Shown piece after piece: positions 1 to 5,956 of a DNA stretch of 7,165 nucleotides. The notes under the pieces are model-generated. The model did not search any database and was not told where the DNA came from. It saw only the letters and a program-made list of their open reading frames with translations. The stretch comes from FEN-1219 sp035644475. GTDB lineage: Bacteria; Pseudomonadota; Gammaproteobacteria; Steroidobacterales; Rariloculaceae. The stretch covers positions 1 through 7,165 of the forward strand of contig DASQOL010000140.1 of the NCBI GenBank assembly GCA_035644475.1. Reading direction: 5' to 3'. The position numbers were made by a program, and so were the translations under genes. Position 1 is the stretch's first letter, and every line of letters starts with the position of its first letter.

Positions 1-933
1 ATGCCCGAAACGGTCCTGCGCGTCCGCGATCTTCGCAAAGCCTTCCAAGACGTCGTCGCCGTCAACGGCATCGATCTCGAGGTTCAGGCCGGCGAATGTT
101 TCGGGTTGCTCGGCCCGAACGGCGCCGGCAAGACCACGACGCTCGAAATCTGCGAGGGCCTCACGGCGCGCGACTCCGGCGAGGTCGAGGTGCTCGGCCT
201 CAAATGGGAGGCCGACGGCGGCGCGCTGAAGCAACGGCTCGGCATCCAGCTTCAGGAGACGCAGCTTTCGGAAAAGCTCACCGTCGAAGAGACCGTGCGC
301 TTGTTCCGCAGCTTCTTCCACAAAGGGCCGACCACGGACCACGTCATCGGGCTCGTGCAGCTCGAGGAGAAGCGGCGCTCGCGCGTCGGCACGCTGTCGG
401 GCGGGCAGAAACAGCGGCTCGCGCTCGCGTGCGCGCTCGTCGGCGATCCGGATCTGCTGTTTCTCGACGAGCCGACCACCGGCCTCGACCCGCAGGCGCG
501 CCGCCAAGTCTGGGACCTCATCGAAGAGTTCAAGCGCGCGGGCCGCACGATTTTGCTCACGACGCACTACATGGACGAGGCCGAGCGGCTCTGCGAGCGC
601 GTGGCGATCATGGATCACGGCAAGATCATCGCGCTCGGTAGCCCACGCGAGCTCGTCGCGTCGATCGGGGTCGAGCACGTCGTCGAGTTCTCGGTTGACT
701 CCGGCCAGCAGCCGCTCGACGTAGAGGCGCTGCGCACGCTCGACGGCGTGCGCGACGTGCGCGCCGACAACGGCGTGGTGCGGATGCAGGTTACGGCGCT
801 GCACAGCGCAATGCCGGCGCTGCTCGCCGAGCTCGTGCGCCGCGGCGTTCGGTTGACGGAGCTGCGCACGCATTCGGCCTCGCTCGAGGACGTCTTCGTC
901 ACGCTCACGGGACGGCATCTGCGCGATGCGTGA
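1..933 (+). CDS. ABC-2 type transporter, ATP-binding protein (DrrA/CcmA-like)
   Basis: This is the cytoplasmic ATPase of an ABC exporter. It hydrolyses ATP to drive the permease encoded immediately downstream. The nucleotide-binding domain covers about residues 5-220. It contains Walker A GPNGAGKT at 38-45, a Q-loop near Gln85, the signature LSGGQ at 132-136, Walker B LLFLDEP with Asp156 and Glu157, a D-loop at GLDP 161-164, and the switch His189 in TTHYMDEA. Residues 222-310 form the C-terminal extension typical of DrrA-like ATPases, ending in a SLEDVFVTLTG stretch. The length of 310 residues is normal for the family. The window begins exactly at the ATG, so the ribosome binding site and promoter cannot be seen. 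The end overlaps the permease start by 8 bases, which indicates one operon and a dedicated pair. Substrates of this subfamily vary (drugs, lipids, polyketides) and cannot be read from the sequence. Confidence 0.95.
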   Translation: MPETVLRVRDLRKAFQDVVAVNGIDLEVQAGECFGLLGPNGAGKTTTLEICEGLTARDSGEVEVLGLKWEADGGALKQRLGIQLQETQLSEKLTVEETVRLFRSFFHKGPTTDHVIGLVQLEEKRRSRVGTLSGGQKQRLALACALVGDPDLLFLDEPTTGLDPQARRQVWDLIEEFKRAGRTILLTTHYMDEAERLCERVAIMDHGKIIALGSPRELVASIGVEHVVEFSVDSGQQPLDVEALRTLDGVRDVRADNGVVRMQVTALHSAMPALLAELVRRGVRLTELRTHSASLEDVFVTLTGRHLRDA

Positions 934-1951
934 TCACCCGCTGTGGCAGCTCACGCTGGTGCGCTTCCGCGAGTTTCTGCGCGAGCCCGAAGCGTTGTTC
1001 TGGGTCTTCGGCTTTCCGCTGCTGCTCGCGGCCGGGCTCGGGCTCGCGTTTCGCAACACGCCGGCAGAAGTCGTGTCGATCGGCGTCGTCGGCGACGCGC
1101 AGGGCACGTTCGCGCAAGCGCCGTCGCTCGCCGCCGATACGTTTGCGACGCTGGAAGACGGTTTGCGCGCGCTGCGCGAGGGGCGCATCGCGTTGCTCGT
1201 CGAGCGGCCCGCCGGCCGCGGAGTCGTCTATCACTACGACGACACGAATCCCCAAGGTCGCGACGCGCGCATGCGCGCCGACATGGCCGTGCAGCAGAGC
1301 GCAGGACGCCAGGATCCCGTCGCGGCGGAAGATCAGCTGATGCGCGAGACGGGCTCGCGCTACATCGACTTCCTCGTGCCCGGCTTGCTCGGCATGAACC
1401 TGATGGGCGGCTCGATCTGGAGCATGGGCTTCGCCATCGTCGACGCGCGGCGGCGCAAGCTCATGAAGCGCCTGATCGCGACGCCGATGCCGCGTCATTA
1501 CTTCTTGTTGTCTTTTCTGCTCTCGCGACTCGCGATGTTGATCGTGGAGGTCGGAGGGTTCATCGCCTTCGGCGTGCTCGTGTTCGGCGTGCCGATTCGC
1601 GGCTCGCTGTTCCTCGTCGCCGGCATTTGCGTGCTCGGCTCGCTCGCGTTCGGCGCGATCGGCCTGCTGCTGTCGTCCCGCGCCCGCACGGTCGAAGCGG
1701 CCTCGGGCCTCATGAACCTCACGATGTTGCCGATGTGGATTCTGTCCGGCGTGTTCTTCTCGTCGCAGCGTTTCCCCGACGCCGCTCAGCCGATCATCGC
1801 TGCGCTGCCGTTGACGGCTTTGAACGACGCGCTGCGCGCGACGATGCTGCAGGGCGCAACGCTCACGCAGATCGCGCCGCAAGCCGGCGTGCTCGCGGCG
1901 TGGCTGCTCGTGTGTTTCCCGGTGGCCCTGAAGCTGTTTCGTTGGCGCTAA
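926..1951 (+). CDS. ABC-2 type transporter permease
   Basis: This is the membrane subunit partnering the ATPase just upstream. The ATG lies inside the last codons of that gene, so translation is probably coupled. A cytoplasmic amphipathic start is followed by a first membrane helix at about residues 24-42. A long extracytoplasmic domain follows at about 43-145, then five more hydrophobic segments at about 147-172, 192-222, 227-250, 262-279 and 317-337. One helix plus a large loop plus a five-helix block is the usual ABC-2 permease plan, and the 341-residue length fits. The LSGVFFSSQRFP stretch near 273-284 is typical of the last loop in this family. The substrate is unknown. About 180 bases separate its stop from the next gene, so the exporter is probably a separate transcription unit from the oxidase operon. 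Confidence 0.93.
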   Translation: MRDHPLWQLTLVRFREFLREPEALFWVFGFPLLLAAGLGLAFRNTPAEVVSIGVVGDAQGTFAQAPSLAADTFATLEDGLRALREGRIALLVERPAGRGVVYHYDDTNPQGRDARMRADMAVQQSAGRQDPVAAEDQLMRETGSRYIDFLVPGLLGMNLMGGSIWSMGFAIVDARRRKLMKRLIATPMPRHYFLLSFLLSRLAMLIVEVGGFIAFGVLVFGVPIRGSLFLVAGICVLGSLAFGAIGLLLSSRARTVEAASGLMNLTMLPMWILSGVFFSSQRFPDAAQPIIAALPLTALNDALRATMLQGATLTQIAPQAGVLAAWLLVCFPVALKLFRWR

Positions 1952-2048
1952 CGCGCCGCGTACTAGCCAACGGCTCATCAACGCTTGCGGTTCAGGGGGC
2001 TCGGCGGGGTCGCCTCTGCGGAGCGGCGCCGACAGGCCGGGCCGCCGG

Positions 2049-2077
2049 TTGACACTTTTTGGCGAGGGGTGCATAAC
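2049..2077 (+). promoter_or_regulatory. Putative sigma70-type promoter of the flavocytochrome operon
   Basis: A perfect -35 hexamer TTGACA at 2049-2054 is followed by a 17-base spacer and CATAAC at 2072-2077, which matches TATAAT at four of six positions. The region is locally AT-richer than its surroundings. Transcription would start near 2084 and leave a leader of about 45 bases. A short dyad, GATT-CCGC-AATC at 2079-2090, straddles the predicted start and could be an operator, but four-base arms are near chance level. No regulator gene is present in the window. Confidence 0.55.
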
Positions 2078-2114
2078 CGATTCCGCAATCAGAAAAACAG
2101 ATCGCGAACGATTC

Positions 2115-2122
2115 AGGGGAGG
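2115..2122 (+). promoter_or_regulatory. Strong Shine-Dalgarno site that sets a GTG start
   Basis: AGGGGAGG lies seven bases before the GTG at 2130. The frame is open further upstream to a TTG at 2049, but that codon is the putative -35 hexamer and has no ribosome binding site. Starting at 2130 also places the twin-arginine motif at the very N-terminus, as expected for a signal peptide. Confidence 0.8.
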
Positions 2123-2129
2123 AAACGCC

Positions 2130-2552
2130 GTGACAACCCGTAGACAAGTGCTGAAATGGGCCGCCACCGCGTCCGCTGCCGCGGCGGGTGCGCTGCAAGT
2201 ACGCGCTTCAGCGGCTGCATCTCGCGAGTCAATACCGCCGGTCGAGCTCTTCGTGTTCGATCGCAGGTTCGCGGACGCGCGTGCAGCAGCGGCACGCGCC
2301 GCCGCGCACGGGGTGGAAACCGCCGCCTTCGACGGCGACCTGACGAACCTCTGGTACGACCAGCTCGACCTGCGCTGGCGAGCGGCGCCGATGACGCTGG
2401 CGGGCATCACGACCGAGAGCGGCTTGTTCGTGCTCGAGACGCTAGCCGTCGACCGCGGCATGCGTGTGATCGAGCGCACGCAGCTCTCCGCGCAGAGTCC
2501 GGGCGGCGAGTCGCTGTACTCCTGGACGATCGCCCCACGCACCAAGGCATAA
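2130..2552 (+). CDS. Small Tat-signal protein of unknown function, first gene of the flavocytochrome operon
   Basis: I do not recognise a named domain in this 140-residue protein. The start is a GTG with a near-ideal Shine-Dalgarno site. The N-terminus reads MTTRRQVLKWAA: a twin-arginine motif (TRRQVLK, Arg4-Arg5, with Val in place of the consensus Phe). It is followed by an Ala-rich hydrophobic stretch to about residue 22 and a plausible cleavage site near Ala26-Ser27-Ala28. The mature part is about 110 residues. It has no Cys, has an Ala/Arg-rich helix near 48-60, and a conserved-looking block with LWYDQLDLRW and TTESGLFVLETLA. The flavoprotein gene starts 56 bases after its stop. The p-cresol methylhydroxylase operon of Pseudomonas putida is recalled as carrying a small unexplained gene, pchX; whether this is a counterpart cannot be judged here. 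An export escort for the flavoprotein is an inference. Confidence 0.82.
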   Translation: MTTRRQVLKWAATASAAAAGALQVRASAAASRESIPPVELFVFDRRFADARAAAARAAAHGVETAAFDGDLTNLWYDQLDLRWRAAPMTLAGITTESGLFVLETLAVDRGMRVIERTQLSAQSPGGESLYSWTIAPRTKA

Positions 2553-2608
2553 GCGGCGCGCCGACGTGACGCAACAACACAAAACCTGACTTTTTGGGAG
2601 ATTGAGAT

Positions 2609-4264
2609 ATGGCGGTATTGCCACCGGGCGTCAGCGCCGAAACTTTCGCGGCGGCCATCAAGGAATTCGAGGCGGCCGTCGGCAAGGAGTGGGTATTCAC
2701 GAGCGACGAGGATCTCGTCCCGTACCGCGACCACTTCTCCTACATCAAGAACCAGCCGAACGAGCTGATCCCGTCCGCGGCCGTAGGTCCCGACTCCACC
2801 GAGCAGGTGCAGGCCCTCGTTCGCGCGGCCAACAAGCACAAGATTCCGCTGTACGCGATCTCCACCGGCAAGAACTTCGCGTACGGCGGGCCGTCGCCGA
2901 ACGTGCGCGGCAGCGTCACCGTCGATTTGAAGCGCATGAACCGCGTGCTCGAGGTCAATGACAAGCGCTACTACGCGGTCGTCGAGCCCGGCGTGTCGTA
3001 CATCGATCTGTATCGCCACATCCAGGACCACAACTTGAAAGTGTGGGTGGATACGCCGGACCCCGGCTGGGGCTCGCCGATCGGCAACGCCCTCGATCAC
3101 GGCATCGGCTACACCATGGGCAACTATCGCGACCACTTCGGCGCGCACTACGGCATGGAAGTAGTGCTGCCGAGCGGCGAGATCATGCGCACCGGCATGG
3201 GCGCTCTGCCGGCCAGTAAGAGCTGGCACGAATACAAGCACGGCTTCGGCCCCGATCCCGCCGGGCTCTTCGGCCAGGGCAATTTCGGCATCGTCACGAA
3301 GATGGGCTTTCGCCTCATGCCGCAGCCCGAGCATTGGCGCACGGGCGCCGTCATGGTTCCTAAGCGTGCCGACCTGATTCCGCTCGTCGACACCGTCAAC
3401 TACCTCACGGATCTCGCGATCATCGGTGAGCCGTGGTACGGCAACGGCCTGGCGGCGCTGATGGGCAATACCGACTTCCGTGAAGCGGCCATGGGTTTCA
3501 ACGAGACCGTCATGGACGCGCAAGCCGCGGCCGCGAAGGTGCATTCGTGGCAAGTCGAGCTGCAGTTCTACGGTTCGGAGCGCACCACGCTTTCGAACTG
3601 GGAGTACACGAAAGAGCTCATGACGCGCGCGATTCCAAACGCACGCTTCATGGATGGCGAGTCGTTCAAGGTGCCGCTTAGCCGCGAGCAGATTTCGAAG
3701 TCGACCACGCCGTATCGCTCGAACATGCGCCGCAACATCACGCAAGGAGTGCCGGGACTCGGCATCTGGTGGATGCCGAGCCGCTCCGACGCGAACCCGA
3801 ACGCGTGGGACGAGACGCACATCGGCTTGTTCTCGCTGATCGGCCGCAGCGGCGAAGCGATTTTCCAGGCGCAGAAGGATTTCGCATCCGTGGCAAAGAA
3901 GCTCGGCATGCCGAGCCTGTTCCCGAACGCAATTCAGACGCCGGTCAACTGGTATCAGTACGCGTTCATCATGGGCAATGGCTTTGGCTTGGGTCGCAGC
4001 GACACGAGCCCGGAAGGTAAGAAAGCCGCGGCAGCCAAGCTGCGCGAGGTGCTCGCGGAGAATGCGAAGCTCGGCTACGGCGACTACCGCGCGCCGCCGA
4101 TGCTGCAAGACGACGTCGCCGACCAGTACTCGTACAACAACCACGTGCTGCGCCGCTTCAACGAAACGTTGAAGGACGCCATCGATCCAAACGGCATCAT
4201 CATGCCCGGCCGCGCCGGCGTGTGGCCCGCGGCGTACCGCTCCATGCGAGGTTCACTGAAATGA
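2609..4264 (+). CDS. FAD-linked 4-alkylphenol oxidoreductase, p-cresol methylhydroxylase flavoprotein / vanillyl-alcohol oxidase family
   Basis: This flavoenzyme probably oxidises a para-alkylphenol (p-cresol, eugenol or lignan type) through a quinone methide and passes electrons to the cytochrome encoded next. GGGAG at 2596-2600 sits eight bases before the ATG. The FAD-binding PCMH-type domain covers about residues 50-240, with STGKNFAYGG at 85-94 and a GNFGIVTKMGF stretch at 224-234. The substrate cap domain follows. Compared from memory with vanillyl-alcohol oxidase (VAO), Tyr92, Tyr493 and Arg494 match the phenolate-binding Tyr108, Tyr503 and Arg504, and Asp151 lies near the catalytic Asp170. 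The C-terminal DPNGIIMPGRAGVWP is family-typical, and 551 residues is a normal length. There is no signal peptide. The covalent flavin-linking residue is unclear: no Tyr at the PchF position, and His404 one residue off the VAO His. A following cytochrome favours a dehydrogenase over an oxidase. The exact substrate is unknown. Confidence 0.9.
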   Translation: MAVLPPGVSAETFAAAIKEFEAAVGKEWVFTSDEDLVPYRDHFSYIKNQPNELIPSAAVGPDSTEQVQALVRAANKHKIPLYAISTGKNFAYGGPSPNVRGSVTVDLKRMNRVLEVNDKRYYAVVEPGVSYIDLYRHIQDHNLKVWVDTPDPGWGSPIGNALDHGIGYTMGNYRDHFGAHYGMEVVLPSGEIMRTGMGALPASKSWHEYKHGFGPDPAGLFGQGNFGIVTKMGFRLMPQPEHWRTGAVMVPKRADLIPLVDTVNYLTDLAIIGEPWYGNGLAALMGNTDFREAAMGFNETVMDAQAAAAKVHSWQVELQFYGSERTTLSNWEYTKELMTRAIPNARFMDGESFKVPLSREQISKSTTPYRSNMRRNITQGVPGLGIWWMPSRSDANPNAWDETHIGLFSLIGRSGEAIFQAQKDFASVAKKLGMPSLFPNAIQTPVNWYQYAFIMGNGFGLGRSDTSPEGKKAAAAKLREVLAENAKLGYGDYRAPPMLQDDVADQYSYNNHVLRRFNETLKDAIDPNGIIMPGRAGVWPAAYRSMRGSLK

Positions 4265-4647
4265 GCGCAGCGACACGAACCGCCGCTATCGCGGCGCTCA
4301 CCCTCCTCTTCGCGTCAGCAGCCTCGGCACAGCAGACGGCGGTGCAGCGCGGTGACGCTAAGTTCCAGCATTCGTGCACGCCCTGCCACGGCGCAGGCGT
4401 GGGCGACGATGGGCGCGCAATGCTGCCGGGCACGGACGCGCTGCGCATCAAGTACAGGGACGCGAAACCCCCGGTGCCTGCACTGCTCGAGCAGCGAACC
4501 GATCTCACGGCACCGGCGATCAGAGCGTTCGTCCGCAACGGCTCGTTCTCGATGCCGCCGTTCCGCCCCACGGAGTTGACCGACGCCGAGATCTCCGACA
4601 TCGCGGCCTACATCGCCGACAAAGCGAAACGCGCGCCACGAAGGTAG
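4261..4647 (+). CDS. Periplasmic class I cytochrome c, electron acceptor subunit of the flavocytochrome
   Basis: This is a 128-residue exported cytochrome with one haem. A Sec signal peptide covers residues 1-23, with cleavage predicted after Ala21-Ser22-Ala23. The haem-binding CTPCH is at 39-43 (Cys39, Cys42, axial His43). Met98 in GSFSMPPF is the likely sixth ligand, and a C-terminal helix (DAEISDIAAYIAD) completes the class I fold. The mature size of about 105 residues is slightly larger than the cytochrome subunit of p-cresol methylhydroxylase. Its ATG overlaps the flavoprotein stop in an ATGA, with GAGG at 4248-4251 as ribosome binding site, so the two products are probably made in matched amounts. 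It should take electrons from the reduced flavin one at a time and hand them to a soluble periplasmic carrier. Haem attachment would need the cell's cytochrome c maturation system, which is not in the window. Confidence 0.92.
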   Translation: MSAATRTAAIAALTLLFASAASAQQTAVQRGDAKFQHSCTPCHGAGVGDDGRAMLPGTDALRIKYRDAKPPVPALLEQRTDLTAPAIRAFVRNGSFSMPPFRPTELTDAEISDIAAYIADKAKRAPRR

Positions 4648-4683
4648 GCCGCCGCGCCCGGAAATCCGCTCACGCAGGCGGCC
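4647..4683. terminator. Possible hairpin between convergent operons
   Basis: Perfect seven-base arms, GGCCGCC at 4647-4653 and GGCGGCC at 4677-4683, enclose 23 bases just after the cytochrome stop codon. There is no T tract on either strand, so it is not a standard intrinsic terminator. In GC-rich DNA a dyad of this size may be chance. The position in the 70-base gap between convergent genes is the main argument for it. Confidence 0.2.
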
Positions 4684-4717
4684 CCTCGGAGCCGCGTTTA
4701 CGCATTGCTCGTGTTGT

Positions 4718-5242
4718 TTACGGCGTGGCGTCTTGGCTCGACCCCGCAAACAGGCTTTTGCCGTCGGCCGTCGTTACGGAGCGCGCGTTCGAGTTCGTGC
4801 TGCCATCGCGCGCCCGGGAGCCGAGAACCGTGACGACGTCGCCGGCCTTCAGCGAGTTTCGCGTCCAGCCCTGACGCATCAGTCCGTTTGGACTACCGAT
4901 CTCGAAAGCCCAATCTGCTCCCTTCTCGTCACCGGCGGGCGACCGGCACGCCCACTCTTGTTCGACGGCGTTGGGGGCGTTGGGGCCGCGAGTACCTGTG
5001 CGCTCGCAGATCTCGCTCACGGTAAGGTGAAGCCAGCCATGGGGATTCTGCCAATCCAGTTTCGTGACCGCACCCGTTGCCTTGATCGCCTTGGTCGCAT
5101 CGAACTCTGCGGAGAAGGAATGGTGGGCGGCGAGCGGTAACGATACGGCGACCGCGGCAGCGGCGAGGCTCGTGAGCGCTCCGATCTTGATGACGTCGCG
5201 GATACGGCTGCTGCCGCTATTTGCGTGTGCTTGCGGGTTCAC
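4718..5242 (-). CDS. DUF6152 family exported protein
   Basis: A small exported protein of 174 residues and unknown function, recognised as DUF6152 by the AHHSFSAEFD stretch at about 39-48 and by WQNPHGW at 64-70. Translation starts at a GTG with AGGAG eight bases upstream on the minus strand; this ribosome binding site overlaps the stop of the preceding gene. A charged N-terminus (Arg13, Arg15, Lys19) is followed by a hydrophobic stretch at 20-37. The cleavage site best fitting the -3/-1 rule is after Ala38-Ala39, which would leave His40-His41 as the mature N-terminus. The remainder looks like a small beta-rich domain, with LKAGDVVTVLGSRARDG resembling an OB-like strand pair, and two cysteines (79 and 99) that could form a disulfide. 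It lies 11 bases after the gene at 5254 and converges on the cytochrome gene. The family assignment is solid; the biochemical role is unknown. Confidence 0.85.
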   Translation of the reverse strand: MNPQAHANSGSSRIRDVIKIGALTSLAAAAVAVSLPLAAHHSFSAEFDATKAIKATGAVTKLDWQNPHGWLHLTVSEICERTGTRGPNAPNAVEQEWACRSPAGDEKGADWAFEIGSPNGLMRQGWTRNSLKAGDVVTVLGSRARDGSTNSNARSVTTADGKSLFAGSSQDATP

Positions 5243-5253
5243 TTGCGGTGCTC

Positions 5254-5955
5254 CTAGTCCAGCTTGATTCTGTTACCGAATTGTTGGTTTTCATTGCATA
5301 TGAACTCGATCAGCTCCTGGTCCGGCCACAGCCGCTGATCGACGCGCACGGTCCACGGTTTGGTGTACGCCTTCGGATCTTCGATCGTAAAGTCGATCTG
5401 CAGATGGCCGAGCGTCAGCCGGCGGAAACGCTCCGTGATCTTTGCTTGGCGCGAGTAAGGGCTGCCGTTTACGTCGAGCCAAGCGTCGGACGGACTGTCC
5501 TCGTCGGCGCCGCGCAGGTTGTTCGTCTCGACGACCAAGTCGTCGCCGTCCCAGTGACCGACCGAATAGCCGTACCAAAACGGCTGCGGCTCGCCTTGCG
5601 GCGGCAGCTTGCGTCCGTCCATGTAGATATGGCGGAGGCCGTAATTGGCCTCGTACTCGATCAGGATCATCTTCTCGGTTTGGACGATCATGCGTGGTTG
5701 GGGCTGCTGATGAAACTGCAGAAACCCCATCGGCAGGCACTGAGCATCCGGGTTGTCCTTGGCGCGTGCGGCGAAGCGTTTATCCCGGAGCTCCTTGGCC
5801 CAGGGCGTGTAAGGGAGACCGCCTTCGATGTTTTGACCGGCCTCGAAAAAGGCCACGATCGGCGGGCCTTTCGGATCGTACGGAAACGGCGCCTGCGCAG
5901 GCTCGAGCGAGACGCCACCGCCGCCACCGCCGCCGCCGCCGCCACCGCCACCGCC
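5254..5955 (-). CDS. N-terminally truncated conserved protein of unknown function, companion of DUF6152
   Basis: The C-terminal 219 residues are convincing protein. Landmarks in order are LPYTPWAKELRDKR, KDNPDAQCLPMGF, a YEANYGLRHIYMDGR stretch, the GYSVGHWDGDDLVVETN hallmark, WLDVNGSPYS, ITERFRR, and DPKAYTKPWTV near the end. I recognise this as a family often found beside DUF6152 genes in proteobacteria, but no function is established that I know of. Before the Val at 5911-5913 the frame runs into 14 glycine codons and then into sequence antisense to the TonB receptor, where the translated residues look like random Arg/Thr/Ser-rich noise. The true N-terminus, normally a signal peptide and an Asp-Leu-Ser-Gly type opening, is therefore missing. 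How much of the glycine run is native is unknown. An ATG-started 304-residue open frame exists to 6168, but its first 70 or so residues should not be trusted. Cotranscription with DUF6152 is likely because only 11 bases separate them. Confidence 0.8.
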   Translation of the reverse strand, partial: GGGGGGGGGGGGGGVSLEPAQAPFPYDPKGPPIVAFFEAGQNIEGGLPYTPWAKELRDKRFAARAKDNPDAQCLPMGFLQFHQQPQPRMIVQTEKMILIEYEANYGLRHIYMDGRKLPPQGEPQPFWYGYSVGHWDGDDLVVETNNLRGADEDSPSDAWLDVNGSPYSRQAKITERFRRLTLGHLQIDFTIEDPKAYTKPWTVRVDQRLWPDQELIEFICNENQQFGNRIKLD

Positions 5956-5956
5956 C
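5915..5956. repeat. CCG/CCA triplet repeat at a probable chimeric junction
   Basis: Fourteen consecutive CCN triplets (CCG, CCA, one CCC) read as polyproline on the plus strand in frame with the receptor downstream. They read as polyglycine on the minus strand in frame with the DUF6152 companion. Gene content, codon use and GC content all change across this stretch. A low-complexity run shared by two templates is a typical place for assembly or amplification to switch between them. Confidence 0.85.

Noticed and set aside
1952..2048. Intrinsic terminator after the permease gene
   Set aside because: Several GC-rich partial dyads are present, but none has long clean arms followed by a T tract.
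2049..2129. Upstream TTG start for the Tat-signal protein
   Set aside because: The TTG coincides with the putative -35 hexamer, has no ribosome binding site, and would bury the twin-arginine motif about 30 residues in. The GTG at 2130 is far better supported.
905..4144. A 1079-codon open frame on the minus strand
   Set aside because: It lies antisense to the permease, the Tat protein and the flavoprotein, all of which have clear family motifs. Its translation is Arg/Ala/His-rich without recognisable domains. Long antisense frames are expected in GC-rich coding DNA.
4222..4260. Upstream ATG at 4222 for the cytochrome
   Set aside because: It would add 13 residues inside the flavoprotein gene before a well-formed Sec signal. 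The ATG at 4261 gives a typical signal peptide, an ATGA coupling and a usable GAGG site.
5915..5956. CRISPR-like or regulatory repeat array
   Set aside because: It is a simple triplet run without spacers. It is explained by a proline linker of the receptor and possibly a glycine run of the opposing gene.
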